Shown here in pieces: positions 1 to 12,300 of a stretch of 64,000 nt of DNA. The notes under the pieces are model-generated. The model saw nothing but the letters and a program-made list of their open reading frames with translations. It searched no databases and had not been told where the DNA came from. Made by a program: the position numbers and the translations under genes. How positions within the stretch are numbered: the first letter of the stretch is position 1; each line of letters opens with the position of its first letter. This DNA comes from Dama dama (taxonomy: Eukaryota; Chordata; Mammalia; Artiodactyla; Cervidae), in contig NC_083699.1 in the NCBI RefSeq assembly GCF_033118175.1, positions 49,511,001 to 49,575,000 of the forward strand, in the 5' to 3' direction.

Positions 1-161
1 CTGCAGTCCCCCAGTGCTTGTAGAGTGATCCCCAGCTATGCACACAGAGGATCACCTCTGATCCGCACCACAACCCCAGGGCCAGTGCCCTGTCTGATGC
101 CCCAGGGCAGGCTTGGGCAGCAGCTAGGAAGCCTTTAAACCCGTCAACCTCTGTCCCTCAG

Positions 162-323
162 GAGAAGATTGGCTGGCGAAAGGATGCACTGCACTTGCTG
201 GTGTTCACCACGGACGACGTGCCCCACATCGCGCTGGATGGAAAGCTGGGGGGCCTGGTGCAGCCGCACGATGGCCAGTGCCACCTGAACGAGGCCAACG
301 AGTACACGGCGTCCAACCAGATG
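162..323 (+). CDS. ITGB5: ITGB5 exon (probably exon 6): beta-I domain
   Basis: The exon starts after the acceptor CTGTCCCTCAG and ends at the donor GTGAGG. It has 54 codons and is phase 0 at both ends, beginning E-K-I-G-W-R and ending T-A-S-N-Q-M (about residues 260-313). It encodes the middle-to-late beta-I (von Willebrand A-like) domain, which binds ligand through metal sites. The F-T-T-D-D stretch aligns with the part of integrin beta-3 that helps form the metal-site region. The next segment, rich in D-G-Q-C-H, holds a conserved cysteine. No frame damage is seen. The upstream 161 bases are the end of the preceding intron. Confidence 0.96.
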
Positions 324-3300
324 GTGAGGGCCAGACCCCCAGCACCACCCTTGTGACCCTGCCTGTGGTGTGAGGCCTCACCCAGCCTTGACCACATTCC
401 TCTGGACCTCTGCTCACTGACTTCCCCATCCTTTCTTGGGACTGGGTTTCTATTCCATCTCCTCCAACTGGGCTTCCAGAACTCCTGCTCATCATTACCT
501 TAGGGTGTTTCTCAAGGATTTCTGTAGCTGGTTCATCTTTCTGCTGTTATGCACCCACACGGGCAGTGTTTAGTCAAAGGAAGAGGTGGGCAAGACAGGA
601 TAGATGTCAAAGGGAAGAGGCAATTTTACATGAGAGAGAGGACTGTGTTCCTGCAAAGGAAAAAAAACTGGAACAGAAGTTATGGGGCAAGACCAACAGA
701 GACAAGACTTCCTGGGTTTCCTGCCTGAGTTCCATCAGTGTTGGGGGCGGGTGGCAGGTGTCCTGTACTGGATGAGAAGCCCCAAGGACTTGCCTGGGAG
801 TCTGTCACTGTGGTTGTGCAGTTAAATAGAATTTATGCAGAATTTCAAACATACAATAGGCCAGTAAATGAACTTCTACCTACCTATCACCCAGACCCAA
901 CAATTAAGATTTTATTTCACACTTGCTATACAAAGTTTGTTTTTTCTTCCAAGATACCCTCTTCCTTCCCAAATGCGCTTTCCAGAGTGCATTTGGTAGA
1001 GTGGCTGACTAGAGAGAAATTTCTTTCTAAATCTTGCCAGACTAACCCATTTTCTCCAGTTTCAAGAGGTGGTCAAGAATAATGGAGTCCAGAGAAAGAA
1101 CTCCTAACTATACTACCTGATAACTGTAGAACCTCACTGATGAGGACTCTTGGACCCGTTATCGGCCCTTAAAATCCTTCAGGACTTTGTTAAGATGCCT
1201 CGCAGCATCCTTCAGGGAACATCTCCCCCCTCTCCCTCCTCTGTACCCCTTCCCATGCCACAGCCCAACTTGTCCAAATGTCAGTAGCCTTTTCTGCCCA
1301 TTCTGAGCTGTGAGAGGACTGAGCAGAACCTGTACAGGGCATTGGCAGGCCCAACATTGGGCATGGGAAAAGGAAAATAGGGCGACGAGATCAGGAAGAA
1401 AGTCTTAGGGGAGAGAGGACAAACAGGTGCTGATTGTAGGATGTGGTCACTGCTCTTTTGCTGGCTTCCCCACTCTGTTGCATTCCTGCAGAAGGGATGG
1501 AAACACGGGCCAAGTGTGGGAGACCTCCACTCATCACTTCTCCATTCTGGGTTGAGAGGGGCAGGAGGAGTGAGTCTAGTTTGGTGGGTGCCAGAGGGTC
1601 CTTTCCTGGAGAATCTTCCCTACACAGCTTCTCAGTAAGGAGCTGCCCAGGGGGCTTGGCTATTAAGGGGCTGCTAGGGGAAGATGCTTATTATCTGCAC
1701 GGGTGATGAGCTGCTGAGTGCACATTGGAGCCAGGTGCTAGTGTCTCTACTTGCAAGAAATGTTACAGCCTTGACTTTTGCCTTGGCCCTAGGACTATCC
1801 ATCCCTTGCATTGCTCGGAGAGAAATTGGCAGAGAACAACATCAACCTCATCTTTGCAGTGACGAAAAACCACTATATGCTCTATAAGGTACACTTGGAA
1901 GGGAGTGAGAGGCTGGTGGCCTGAATCTGGGGGCCCTGCTGACTCGGAGATGAATGGGAGAATGGAATGTGGGGCCAGGTGTAGTGTGGGGTGGCTGCGT
2001 GAGGAGTGTTAACAGCTCTGCTCTTTGTGGGCAGAGATCCAAAGGAGGGTGGAATATAGTCCTGTCCTGATCTAGTGGAAAATGATAGTATTAAGGAAGC
2101 TCTTAAGCATTCATATAGCAGAGCATACCAAGTGAGTTAAACATATGGTTTCTAATTTGATAATGAGGGAAACAGTATCAATTCCTGTTTTTTCAGATGA
2201 TGAAATGGAAACACCCAGGGAATAGGGAAGGAAGATATAAAAGGAAAATGTGCAGAGAGAAAACTAGGCATCTAGTCAGGCTACATCCAGAGGTTGTATG
2301 CCTTCTTTACCACTGAGCCACCAGGACTCCCTATATTGACACTAGAGGATGGAATTTCAGAGCATTTCCCATTACATGCCAGAGAGGAGGGGTCTCCAGG
2401 AAGAAGCCTGACATTATACTTTAGGAACAGATCTTGTCAGACCCTTCTTATTCAGACCTTGAAGAACCAAGATTCCACAGCCTACTGCAACAACTCCATT
2501 CCCTTGTGCTGGTTTTTGCCTCTACTTGTGGCATCTCTGAGTTACGGTGCCAGTGAGTGGCAGAAGCAGTGCTGAGGGCCCTGACCATTCTAGCTCAGTA
2601 GGGCAGCGTTCACTGTTTGACAGGATGGAAAGACAAAATGGGCTCATTTCTTTTCTTTTTTTTTCCCCCCAAGAATTTTACAGCCTTGATACCTGGAACA
2701 ACGGTGGAGATTTTACACGGAGACTCCAAAAATATACTTCAACTGATTATCAATGCATATAACGTAAGTCACCGATTTCTTCTCCCACCTTCACCCCCAC
2801 CCCCACCCTCTCCCCCTGAGGCTCTAGGAGCTGGTGCAGACTCGGGTCGGAAGGGCACCATTGTGCTGGGGTACCTGGTTCTGTGTCTTTTCTCCTGCCT
2901 CTTGAGTTTGGCGCCTTCCTCCTTCTTTTGGATTCGGAGTAGAGAAGGCATCCTGCCTGTGCGTTGGTTTCCCCTCTCCTCTGCCACCTTGACTCACATT
3001 GTAAGCGGATCCCAGTGAAGCAGCAAATGGCTCAGTCAGTCTCTGGCTGGTGGCCCTTGGATATGCTTGGGTTCTGACTTTGTGGTAACCCCGGGCCCCA
3101 TTAGGGCACCACACTTGGGTAGTGGTGGGTATAGGTGCTTTTTACCCATCCATTTGCCTGGGCCATCCTGCCACCATGTTCCCTGTGGCAAGAAGTGAGA
3201 AGCACGCACATTGCTCACCTCCCAGCAGGACCGAAATTCCCCAGGCTCCTGGAACTCCACATTGAACTGCAGACTGAAATGGGTCAGAAGAATCCAAGAA

Positions 3301-6300
3301 GAGTCACCAATAGGTCTTTTGCCTCCTTGCTTAGGCTCTAATTGTATTCAGGTCCTTTTTGAGGGAGGCTGCGGGGCTGTTAAATACTGTGCTATTGTAG
3401 CTCCATTAGCCTGGCTCTGCTGTAGTAATAAGTACAGTGCTTAAAGACATGGTTTAGGGGGTCACTGCTGCATCCCACGCCAGTCATCTGCGATTCCCAA
3501 ATCTCTGTCCTTCCCACCCCTTCCCTCCATTCCTAACACCCAAGAAGTGCTTGATGCAGAACTCCTCTCGAGAAAATGGCGAGCCCCGATTCTTGTGCTG
3601 GCACGTATGTGCACCTCCCCGTGAAGCCTCCAGTGCCCACCCAGCCCCTCATGAGGCCTGGTGGTTCCTGAGTCGGAATTCAGAGTGCATCTGCCTGTTA
3701 AAAACAAAGTTCTACATAGAGTAAATGTAGTTTAGCTGGCTCTATTATGTAGAACAGACCTGTGGGCTAACCTGGGAATATAATCAACTGCACTGGCATC
3801 ACGTGGTATTAGAAAAACCATCTTACTTTCCCGTGAATGATTTACAAATGCATATTTGGAGCTCTGTCTTTCCAGCTGAATTTGTTTCCTACTGTGGTGG
3901 CCTTATTTTGAATCACAAAATGCTGCTGTGCTAGACCAGGGGCTGTAGTAATACCCCTGGTTACAGAGGACCGGGAGCGTAGGGTACGAGCCCTCTGCTT
4001 ATCTGCTGAAGGCGGTGAGTGGGTGGCAGTGAGGAGTTGGGGCAGGTTTTCCCTCCTCCCAGTACCTATCCCCCAGTTCTGTGCAGCTAAGGGTCCTCTT
4101 TCTCTCATACATACTCTGATCCTCATTCTTAGAACTTCCTGTTGAGAGAAACTGGACTTCCTTCTCCTTTCCTAACTCACCCCTCTCACACTAACATCCT
4201 CTTTTCTGATCTCTGACCTTAAATCTTCATCGTGACCAGTGGCCAGCACAGAGCCCAGTGAGACTGGGTTTCCAGGTTAGCTACGCTTTGTGGTTTTCAG
4301 ATTCCTGCAGTGTGTGGAGGTGTAATGTTGTGAGGGAGTCCGAGCAGCGTGTGTGTGAGGGAGGGGCCAGGCCTGCCCCACGTCACCACTGACCCAAGGG
4401 CCTCCCTCACCGTGACACCCAGGGTCTCAAGCTCTGGACACAAACAGGGGGGTCAGAGTGAGAGCCAGAGGCCTGCCCTGGACTGATTGCTCAGTCAGCT
4501 CCTGAGTTCTGACATCCTGGGTAGCTGGCAGCCAGAGCTCCGGGGCTCCCCTGGAAGCATTTCCTGTCCAAGGCCCAGGCCCCTCTGCTCCTCATGGGTC
4601 TAATAAAGAACGGCATCATGACACCCTATTCTGTAGAACTAGCAGCTGGTGCTCACCAGAGCTGGGAAAAGCGCTGTGCTCAGTCAGTGTTCCGTGTGGC
4701 TGAGCAGTCTGCACGTCCACAACCATGTGTGGGTCCAGTGCAGACCAGATGCATGAAGCCTTGGTAGTGGATCCCCAGGTGGAATCTCATAGACACTCAG
4801 AGCTGCTCTCCCTCTGAGGCACAGTGCAGTGACCTGAGCAGGATTCACGACAGATGAATTTGCTTTCTTAATGGAAACCCGGGGGCGTGGGTTAGGCCGA
4901 GGTCTGGAGGGGAGCAGGGAGCCCTCTATGTGGCTGAGGATTTGGGAACTGGCAGAGTAAAGATCTATTCCAGGCAGGGGCTACATTTGGAACCCGGAGT
5001 GAGCCCCCAAGGACCTCTGTGGATCCAGGACTATAGCTGCACCCTGAGTTAGATCAGTGTGTCTGTAAGGAAACATGTTAGGAAACCAAACTCTGTGACT
5101 CCAGAGTGCATGCGTGAAACCCGCCCTTTAAAACGGGCATTTCTAAAAAAGAAATAAATAAATAAAATGGGCATTTCTGGAATACGATCCAAAGTAGCTA
5201 TTCAAATTCAGTGGAAAACAAAAACAGCTTTCTTGAGAAGTAATTAACAAATTGTAATTTATAATGCCCTGTACAGATTTAAAGTGCATGCTTTGATAAG
5301 GTTTTGACACTTGTACACACCTGTAAAACCATCGCCACAGTGAACGTGTCTGTCACCCTAAAAAGTTGGGACCCTTGGTCACTCCCTACTTCTGCTCTTT
5401 CCTTCAGTGGAAATTTTAAAGGAATACATTAAATACAGAAACGTGAAACAGCAAGGTATTCAGAGCAAAGTCTAGTTGGTGGAAGCTGTGTTGGGGGCAC
5501 GTTGGTGTTCCGTGTCCCTTAGCACCTGATTCATTGGCTGCGGTCCTTTCTGGTAAGGACTGGGCCTCAGCCGCCCACACGTCTCCTGGATTTGAGCCTG
5601 CATGGGTCCGTGTGTTTGTGTGTACTTTGGCCTGTGGTAGGGGCTCTGGTTATCCTTTCACCTGCTTCTCTACCCGGTCAGGGTCAGGGCACAGCTCCAA
5701 TCGGACTGTTTGCGTTCCTCGGCGTCACCTTCCCACCTCCGCACTTTGTGGTGGATTTCCTGTGAGTCACACAAGGCGTGACTAAGCGTGGTATGGACTC
5801 GTGCCTCCCCCGGCGCTGGCACACCATCTTCGGGAACATCCTGAAGTGGAGCACGCAGAGTAGATGAAGTGGTATGCCTCGAAGCTGGGGAGGGAGCAAG
5901 CAGGAAGGGCGTGTCTGATGGAACGGCTTGTAGAAGCCAGTCTGTTGTTCTCAGCTTTCATGGTGGCAAGTCTGCACCTCTGGGCTTTGATTTCTACATT
6001 TTTTTTCTCGCTATGCCAGATTCCTCCTTGTGAGGGATCCCCGGTGTGGAGCTTTGCTGTACAGTGGATTACCTTCCAGAGTTCGGAGGTAGGGCACTGG
6101 GCGCACACATGTGTGTACACGAGACACCAGCATTGTGTCACATAGACAAAGGGGGGGTCCAACTCGGAGAGAAATTCTGGGGGTCCCTTTCCAGGATGAG
6201 CAAGAACAGGGTGTGCTGGACGCCACTAGAGCTGCATGTGGAGGCTGACTCAGGCCTCCTTGCTGAGCACATGTTTTTCTTTTCGCTGTTGCCATACAGT

Positions 6301-9300
6301 CTGCTCTTCCCCCTCCACAGCTGGCCTGCCTTAAAACGATTGCAGATGTCACCTAGCCTGGGTATTTAACAGCCTTTAAACTTCTTGACTTTGTCTACTT
6401 GTTCTAGGGTGTGAGGAATAAGGAATCATATTCAGAGGCAAATTTGGGAGGAGTTCATTGAATTTCAGGAGTGACAGATAACGTTTTCATGCATCACAGC
6501 TGCATTGGCTGTGGCTTTGATTTTCTACTGTATCCTGTACCCAGCCACTTATTCCTTCCTTCATTTATCCAACGGACAGAGACAGCTTAATGTGTGGCAG
6601 GCATCATGCTACTCCCTGGGGATAAAACTGAACAGAACATAGTGCTACCCTCCAGAAACTCATAATCTTTGAGGGGAGACTGGATACGTTCTAAGCATCT
6701 ACACTCCCTAAGGTCAGAGCCAGTTTCCAGTTGAGAAGTGTGTGGCCTGGTAACTGCAGAGAGCGCTGCAGGGGGACCCAGAAGGCCTGGTTCTGATCCT
6801 GCCTGCCCCTGCCAGCTTTCATAAAATGGGAAGTTTGAACTGAATAATCTCCACAGTTCCTATCCTCACTAACATCTTAAAGTGTTTCTCATTCCAGAGA
6901 CAGCATGGGGATCGAGAATAATATACACTGTGGATCTGAACACAAAGCTCAGGGGTCTCATGGCCAGAGTAGGACATAAGATTCCATGTCCATCTGCTAC
7001 AATTACTAATGCATCGACTAGTTCAGTCCTTAGTGTCCCCTTCCTCCTCCAAATTCCCTGTTAATGCTTCCAGGCGGTGGCTTCAGCAGATCTTGATGGC
7101 AAGTGCTGATGCTTCTTCCCGGTGTCTTGTTCGTGAGCCATGGGGCCTTCACATTTCATGAGACTAAGCCTAAGAAATTTAAATAGCTCCAGTCTACCTA
7201 GCCCTTTAATGATAAACTGCTTTGTCTCATCCTCACACTTACTCACAATTAAAATAGACAATTTTAATTTACCTCATCTTCCAAAAATTTTCTTCCCCTA
7301 AGCCCAAGCTGCCTAGCATAGCTGTTGTTAAAAATATCCATCTTTTCCTCCATCCACCCATTCAATAAAAGTTTATGTTCAGTCATAGAGAGAAATATTC
7401 TGTGGTCCTTAGAATTCACAGCTCGGTGGGGAGAACAGATTTGTTAAAAAAAAACAAAAAACTAACCACATTCAGCAGGGCTTCCCTGGTGGCTCGGCAA
7501 TAAAGAATCCACCTTCAATGCAGGAAGTGAAGGTTCAATCCCTGGGTCAGGAAGATTCCCTGGAGAAGGAAATGGCAAGCCACTCCAGTATTCTTGCCTG
7601 GGAAATCCCATGGACAGAGGAGCCTGACAGGCTACAGTCCATAGGGTTGCAGAGTAGGACACGGCTGAGCGACTGAACAACAGATCACGTTCAGCAGGAG
7701 AGCTGTGTGTCCTGAGTGGCACTCTCGCGGTCCCCGGCCAGTGGAGGCTGGCACTACCAAAAGAAGAGGAAGTGGATTTAAGAGAGAATATTTTTAGAGT
7801 TGTAGAAGCACTTAGACAATTTGTGGCAAAGGGAGAGACTATTTTTTTGCAGAGAGTGTTTTCAATGAGCTGTTAATGTGTTGGGAAAACTGCATATTTA
7901 ACTAATGCAGGTTTAACACTACATGCTCAGCAGGAAAAAAAAAAAAGATAAGCAGCCCTAGGAGAGCAAGAAACACTTCTGCCTTTCTCTGCCCAAAGTC
8001 TTGTTGCCCGGAGTGCACCTGAAAAGGGGAGGTAGGGGGCTGGAGGGCCGTCAGTTGATCTGGGGAGGGAGATCCATGTGTCTCTTGGAACGTGTGTGCA
8101 ATCTGCTATTCTGAGTGTATTTAGTGTATAAAAAAATCCCTTTTGTAAGGTGTACCTTAACTACAAATTAGTTACTTCATTTGGCCTCTGTCTCCAAAGT
8201 ATATCCTCCTTAGAGATTTTCAGTGGCGATTTTTTAAACTAGGAGATGTACAGAAGATTGTGTAGACTTTTCACAAACTAAATACACCCTGAGTATTGAG
8301 CCACCCAAGCCAAAATGGAATATTACTATTATAGCCTCCAGAACTCCTATGTCCTCTTCTATTACTATCCCCCAGGGAATAGTATAAATAAGCAGAATCA
8401 TAGTTTGTATGCTGTGCACATCTGGTTTCTTTTGGACTGTGTGATGTTTATGAGATTCATTTGTGTGGCATCAGGTAGTCATGTTTCATTCATTCTTGTA
8501 CTGTATGGTATTCTACGTGAGCACACCATAATTTGGAAAAAAATTCTGTTCTATTGATAAGCATTTGGTTAGTTCCAGTTTCTAGCTGTTACAGACAGTA
8601 TTGCCGTGAACATTCTTGTATGTGTCTGCTGGTCAGTACACATCTCTGTTGGATATGATTGTGATGTGAATTGCTTGTCTAAGGTTGACCTAAGCTTAGT
8701 AGGTACCAGCTAATGTTTTTCTTGAGGGTTGTACTAGTTCACACTCCCACCAGCAGGGTTTGAGAGCCCCAGTTGCCCCAACTCCTTTCCAACATTTGGT
8801 GTTTTTAGTCTTTGATCTTTTCTATTTTGATGGATAATTTTAACTTGATTTTGGTTTCATCTTTTGTCTTGAGGACATAATCCACACATAAGATACTATT
8901 CTCTCAGAAAGTAGTTAAGAGCTCATGAATGTGGACCTCATCTGATAGGGGATGGATGTGATGGTGAGCAGTGGAGGGTGGGTTCCGGGGAAAAGTGCCT
9001 GCTGAGCTGTTGGGAAAGGATGATAAGGAGCTGATCAGGGGAGGAAAGAGAGGAGCAGTTGAGCAAAGGACCATTACCCCAGGCCTGTGCAAGGCCCATA
9101 GTCTAGAGAGCACATGGCAAGATATGAAGAGCTCCATGTCTGAAGCTGAGGGTGGGGATGAGAGATGCTCTGCAGAGATGAACAGGGACAGCTCATCACC
9201 CTTGGAAGCAGATGAGGTTATCATGCGGCAGGTGGGCCACTAGCTACTTCTCTGAGCTCACAGAGGGAGACCTTAGGCCCAGCCTAGTAAGACGGTGTGT

Positions 9301-12300
9301 GGGTGTGGAGAGGAGGAAAGGGATGGGCGAGGAGCAGCAAACCTAGCCTACTGGCTTTCACCTTGGCTTGAGACCCCAGAGTCAGAGGAAGCCATGTGGG
9401 CATCAGAGAACCAGTGTGGAGAGCGTCTATAGCTGTAGCCTTAACTGAGTGGTTCTGGCTTCTCTCTCTGTTCAGAGCATCCGGTCTAAAGTGGAACTGT
9501 CGGTCTGGGATCAGCCTGAGGATCTTAATCTCTTCTTCACTGCTACCTGCCAGGATGGTGTATCCTACCCTGGTCAGAGGAAGTGCGAGGGCCTGAAGAT
9601 CGGGGACACGGTAAGTTCTCACCTCCTCATGTGCTTGGACTTGTTAACATTGGTCATCATGCTTTGGCCTCTGGTAACTTTTGTGACTCATTAGAGGCCT
9701 TTGGGAGTTTGTATTCTGTCTTCCAACTCAGCCTTCTCTGTGCTGTGCCTTCAAGATGCAGGTGGACTTTTAAAAACTCCAGTCAGTACACAGCCTTCAG
9801 TACATTGGCTTCCTCAAGTTGACATGGTACCTTTGGTGCCTTTAACTTTTTATTATTATATTTGTTTGACAGGGATGAAATTGGGTGGGGGAGTGTAAGT
9901 GGAAACCTAAAAGCCCCGGCCTTCATTCCTAGTCTCTTGGAGCTTGCTCTGTGCCTTGGATAGTCTGGTCTTCACTTTCCCCTTTTGTAAAATATGAAGA
10001 AAACCATTCACCTCTTCTGATCTGATCAGATGAAATGGATAACTCTGTCACAATGGTGGGAGCATGGGTTGCCTTATCTGGATTTAAGTGGATATAATTA
10101 AATGGTGGGGAAGAAATATCGCATATGAAGATGTGTTCCAAGCTAAGGACTTGAGGGAGGGAGGAGGATGTACTTACAGGTGATGAGAACAAAGGTGAAA
10201 CACTAGCTCAGAGGCAGGCAGAGTGGTGATGGAGAGCCAGCCATACTTCTAGAGATTTCTGCCACCAGAAACACCAGACAGACTGAGATGCATTCTTTGT
10301 TTTATTGTCACTTTCATTGCTCAGAAAATGGGAAGGCAGTGAGGGTAAGTTCTCTTCTGTAGTGAATCTGATTAGAGCCAGAAAAATCATAGGGATCTTA
10401 AAGATATATGACTGTATCTTCTGGGCTTTCATAAGCACTAATGATGGCCAAGGTGGAGATTTGCAGACATACCCTGGACTCCAGGGAAACACCCCTGCTC
10501 AGAAAGACATGGTTGTGGTCACACAGTTGCTTACACTGCAGTGTGGTCTTTTGGAGTTTCCTCATCTTCTGTAATTGATTCTTTCCTCCTTCACCTTCCC
10601 AACTGCTCTTCACCCACTTTACGACCCACAAGCATACATCTCATCCATTCCAAATCTTACAGGGGTGCCTCACTCCAGCATAGGGACAGTTCAGAATGTG
10701 GTATGAAAGTTGAGAAAGTGAAGGACTATAATGGCCAGATAAATCTTTTTCTAACTCAGGTTTTTTCCCCAGGTGTCTTTTTGCTCTTAAAAAAAAGGAG
10801 AGGGGGAGATTGGCCTAATCAAGTTGTTAGATAAATAATCATTAAAAAATTTTAATAATTCATTATGGCTTTTAGCTCAGAACTACTCATAAAATAAGGT
10901 GATGTTACTGTGACATACTCCTATTCCCATCTTCCTATTGACGTTAATAAATTTTGGAGAGAGTAGTTTAATCTATCCAAATAAAAAATAGGAGTAGAAT
11001 CAATGCTGATCCCTGTCTTATTTAGTAATGTCATATTTTTAATATACATGGACTATTTGGGTGGGGAAAACGCCATCTCATTAAAGTTGCACATCCAATA
11101 AAATTTTATTTTTTAATACTTGTCATATTTTGTGATATATTTATGTTATTTTGATTAGTTACAATGAATAGTCAATCCAGACAGTGTTTTTAAAAATACA
11201 AAAGCCTTATAGTCACTGAGTTTAAAGAGGCAATTATGAAATATAGGAGGCAGAACTAACCATAAAAAATACATGTAAGTGGATTCTATAGATCTGTGGT
11301 AGATGGGATGTTTAGCACAGTGTGTTAAGAAAGCTAAAGAAGGATGCATGAAAAACACCCAAACAAAGAACCCTTTACTTGGAAAAATAGGTACCATGGA
11401 ACTGAGGCGGCGAGGATATACAGCATGTACCACATGCCTGGGTTTCAAGATGTCTCTTGACAATTTCTAATGACATCCTAATACAAAGACAGGTAACACA
11501 GGTTGGCAATAGCATAGCTGGGCAGATGCATAGCTGAGTAAACCTGCTTTCTAAGAGTGTTGATGACATCAGCTAGAGGAAGACTTGACTGAAGTTCCCA
11601 CTGTCTCCTGTCTGTTCGTGTTTACTACTGGCTTGAGATTAACTAGTGGGAGAACTGCTTATCAAAGGTGGGAAGGTCACAAAGCTGGAGAAAATAGATT
11701 ACTTATACAGCAGGAAAACCAAGATTTAAGAAATTTTTCAAAATGAAGTGGGGTTGAAATCATTAGAATTGGTATCTTGCATTTAATTCAGAATATTATT
11801 AGTAACATAGAACTTGGTTTGATAGTAGCTTTTAAGAAAAGGATCTGGTAGATTCTAATTCTCAAAGGCTCCATGTGAATAAGTAGTGTTGCTTTAAAAA
11901 AAAAAACAAACAATGCCAACTGAGGCTGCATTAATGGAATCTTGAGATAATGGCTTCACTTTTCTTTGTGTAGATCAGACTGCATCTGGAGTTCTTTGTT
12001 CAGTATTTTTTCCAAAAAAACAAAGCAAGCAAAAGCAACTGTCACAATGAGGTATCTAGAAACCAGGAAGGTCAAAAGAACTAGTTTGTTGATAATAAAG
12101 TTGAAATAGTGGATGCAAAAAACTGAAGCCAGTTTATGCTGCCATAATCAAGAAAGGGAAATTTATTGTAAGAATACTGGGTTCCTGATGGATCCAAGAG
12201 GGCCATGCAGTTAGTCTTGGAAAGGACTGGAAAGTAACTGGACAGAGTTAGCTCCATGTTCATCACTGGGTTCACTGTAAGGAAGGTAGTTATTCACATT

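Larger units (their letters stand above)
2764..9475 (+). other. ITGB5: ITGB5 intron (6.7 kb)
   Basis: GT-AG intron. It holds a C-rich simple stretch (2789-2818), old L1 fragments (about 5240-5410 and 8280-8870), an L2-like fragment (about 6540-6690) and a Bov-tA SINE (7480-7685). Other parts, including 3-5 kb, look like unique sequence. Confidence 0.85.

Noticed and set aside
7480..7685. tRNA-like head of Bov-tA (and of other SINEs in the window) as a tRNA gene
   Set aside because: These are SINE heads derived from a tRNA, with the SINE body attached, flanking duplications and no intact cloverleaf.
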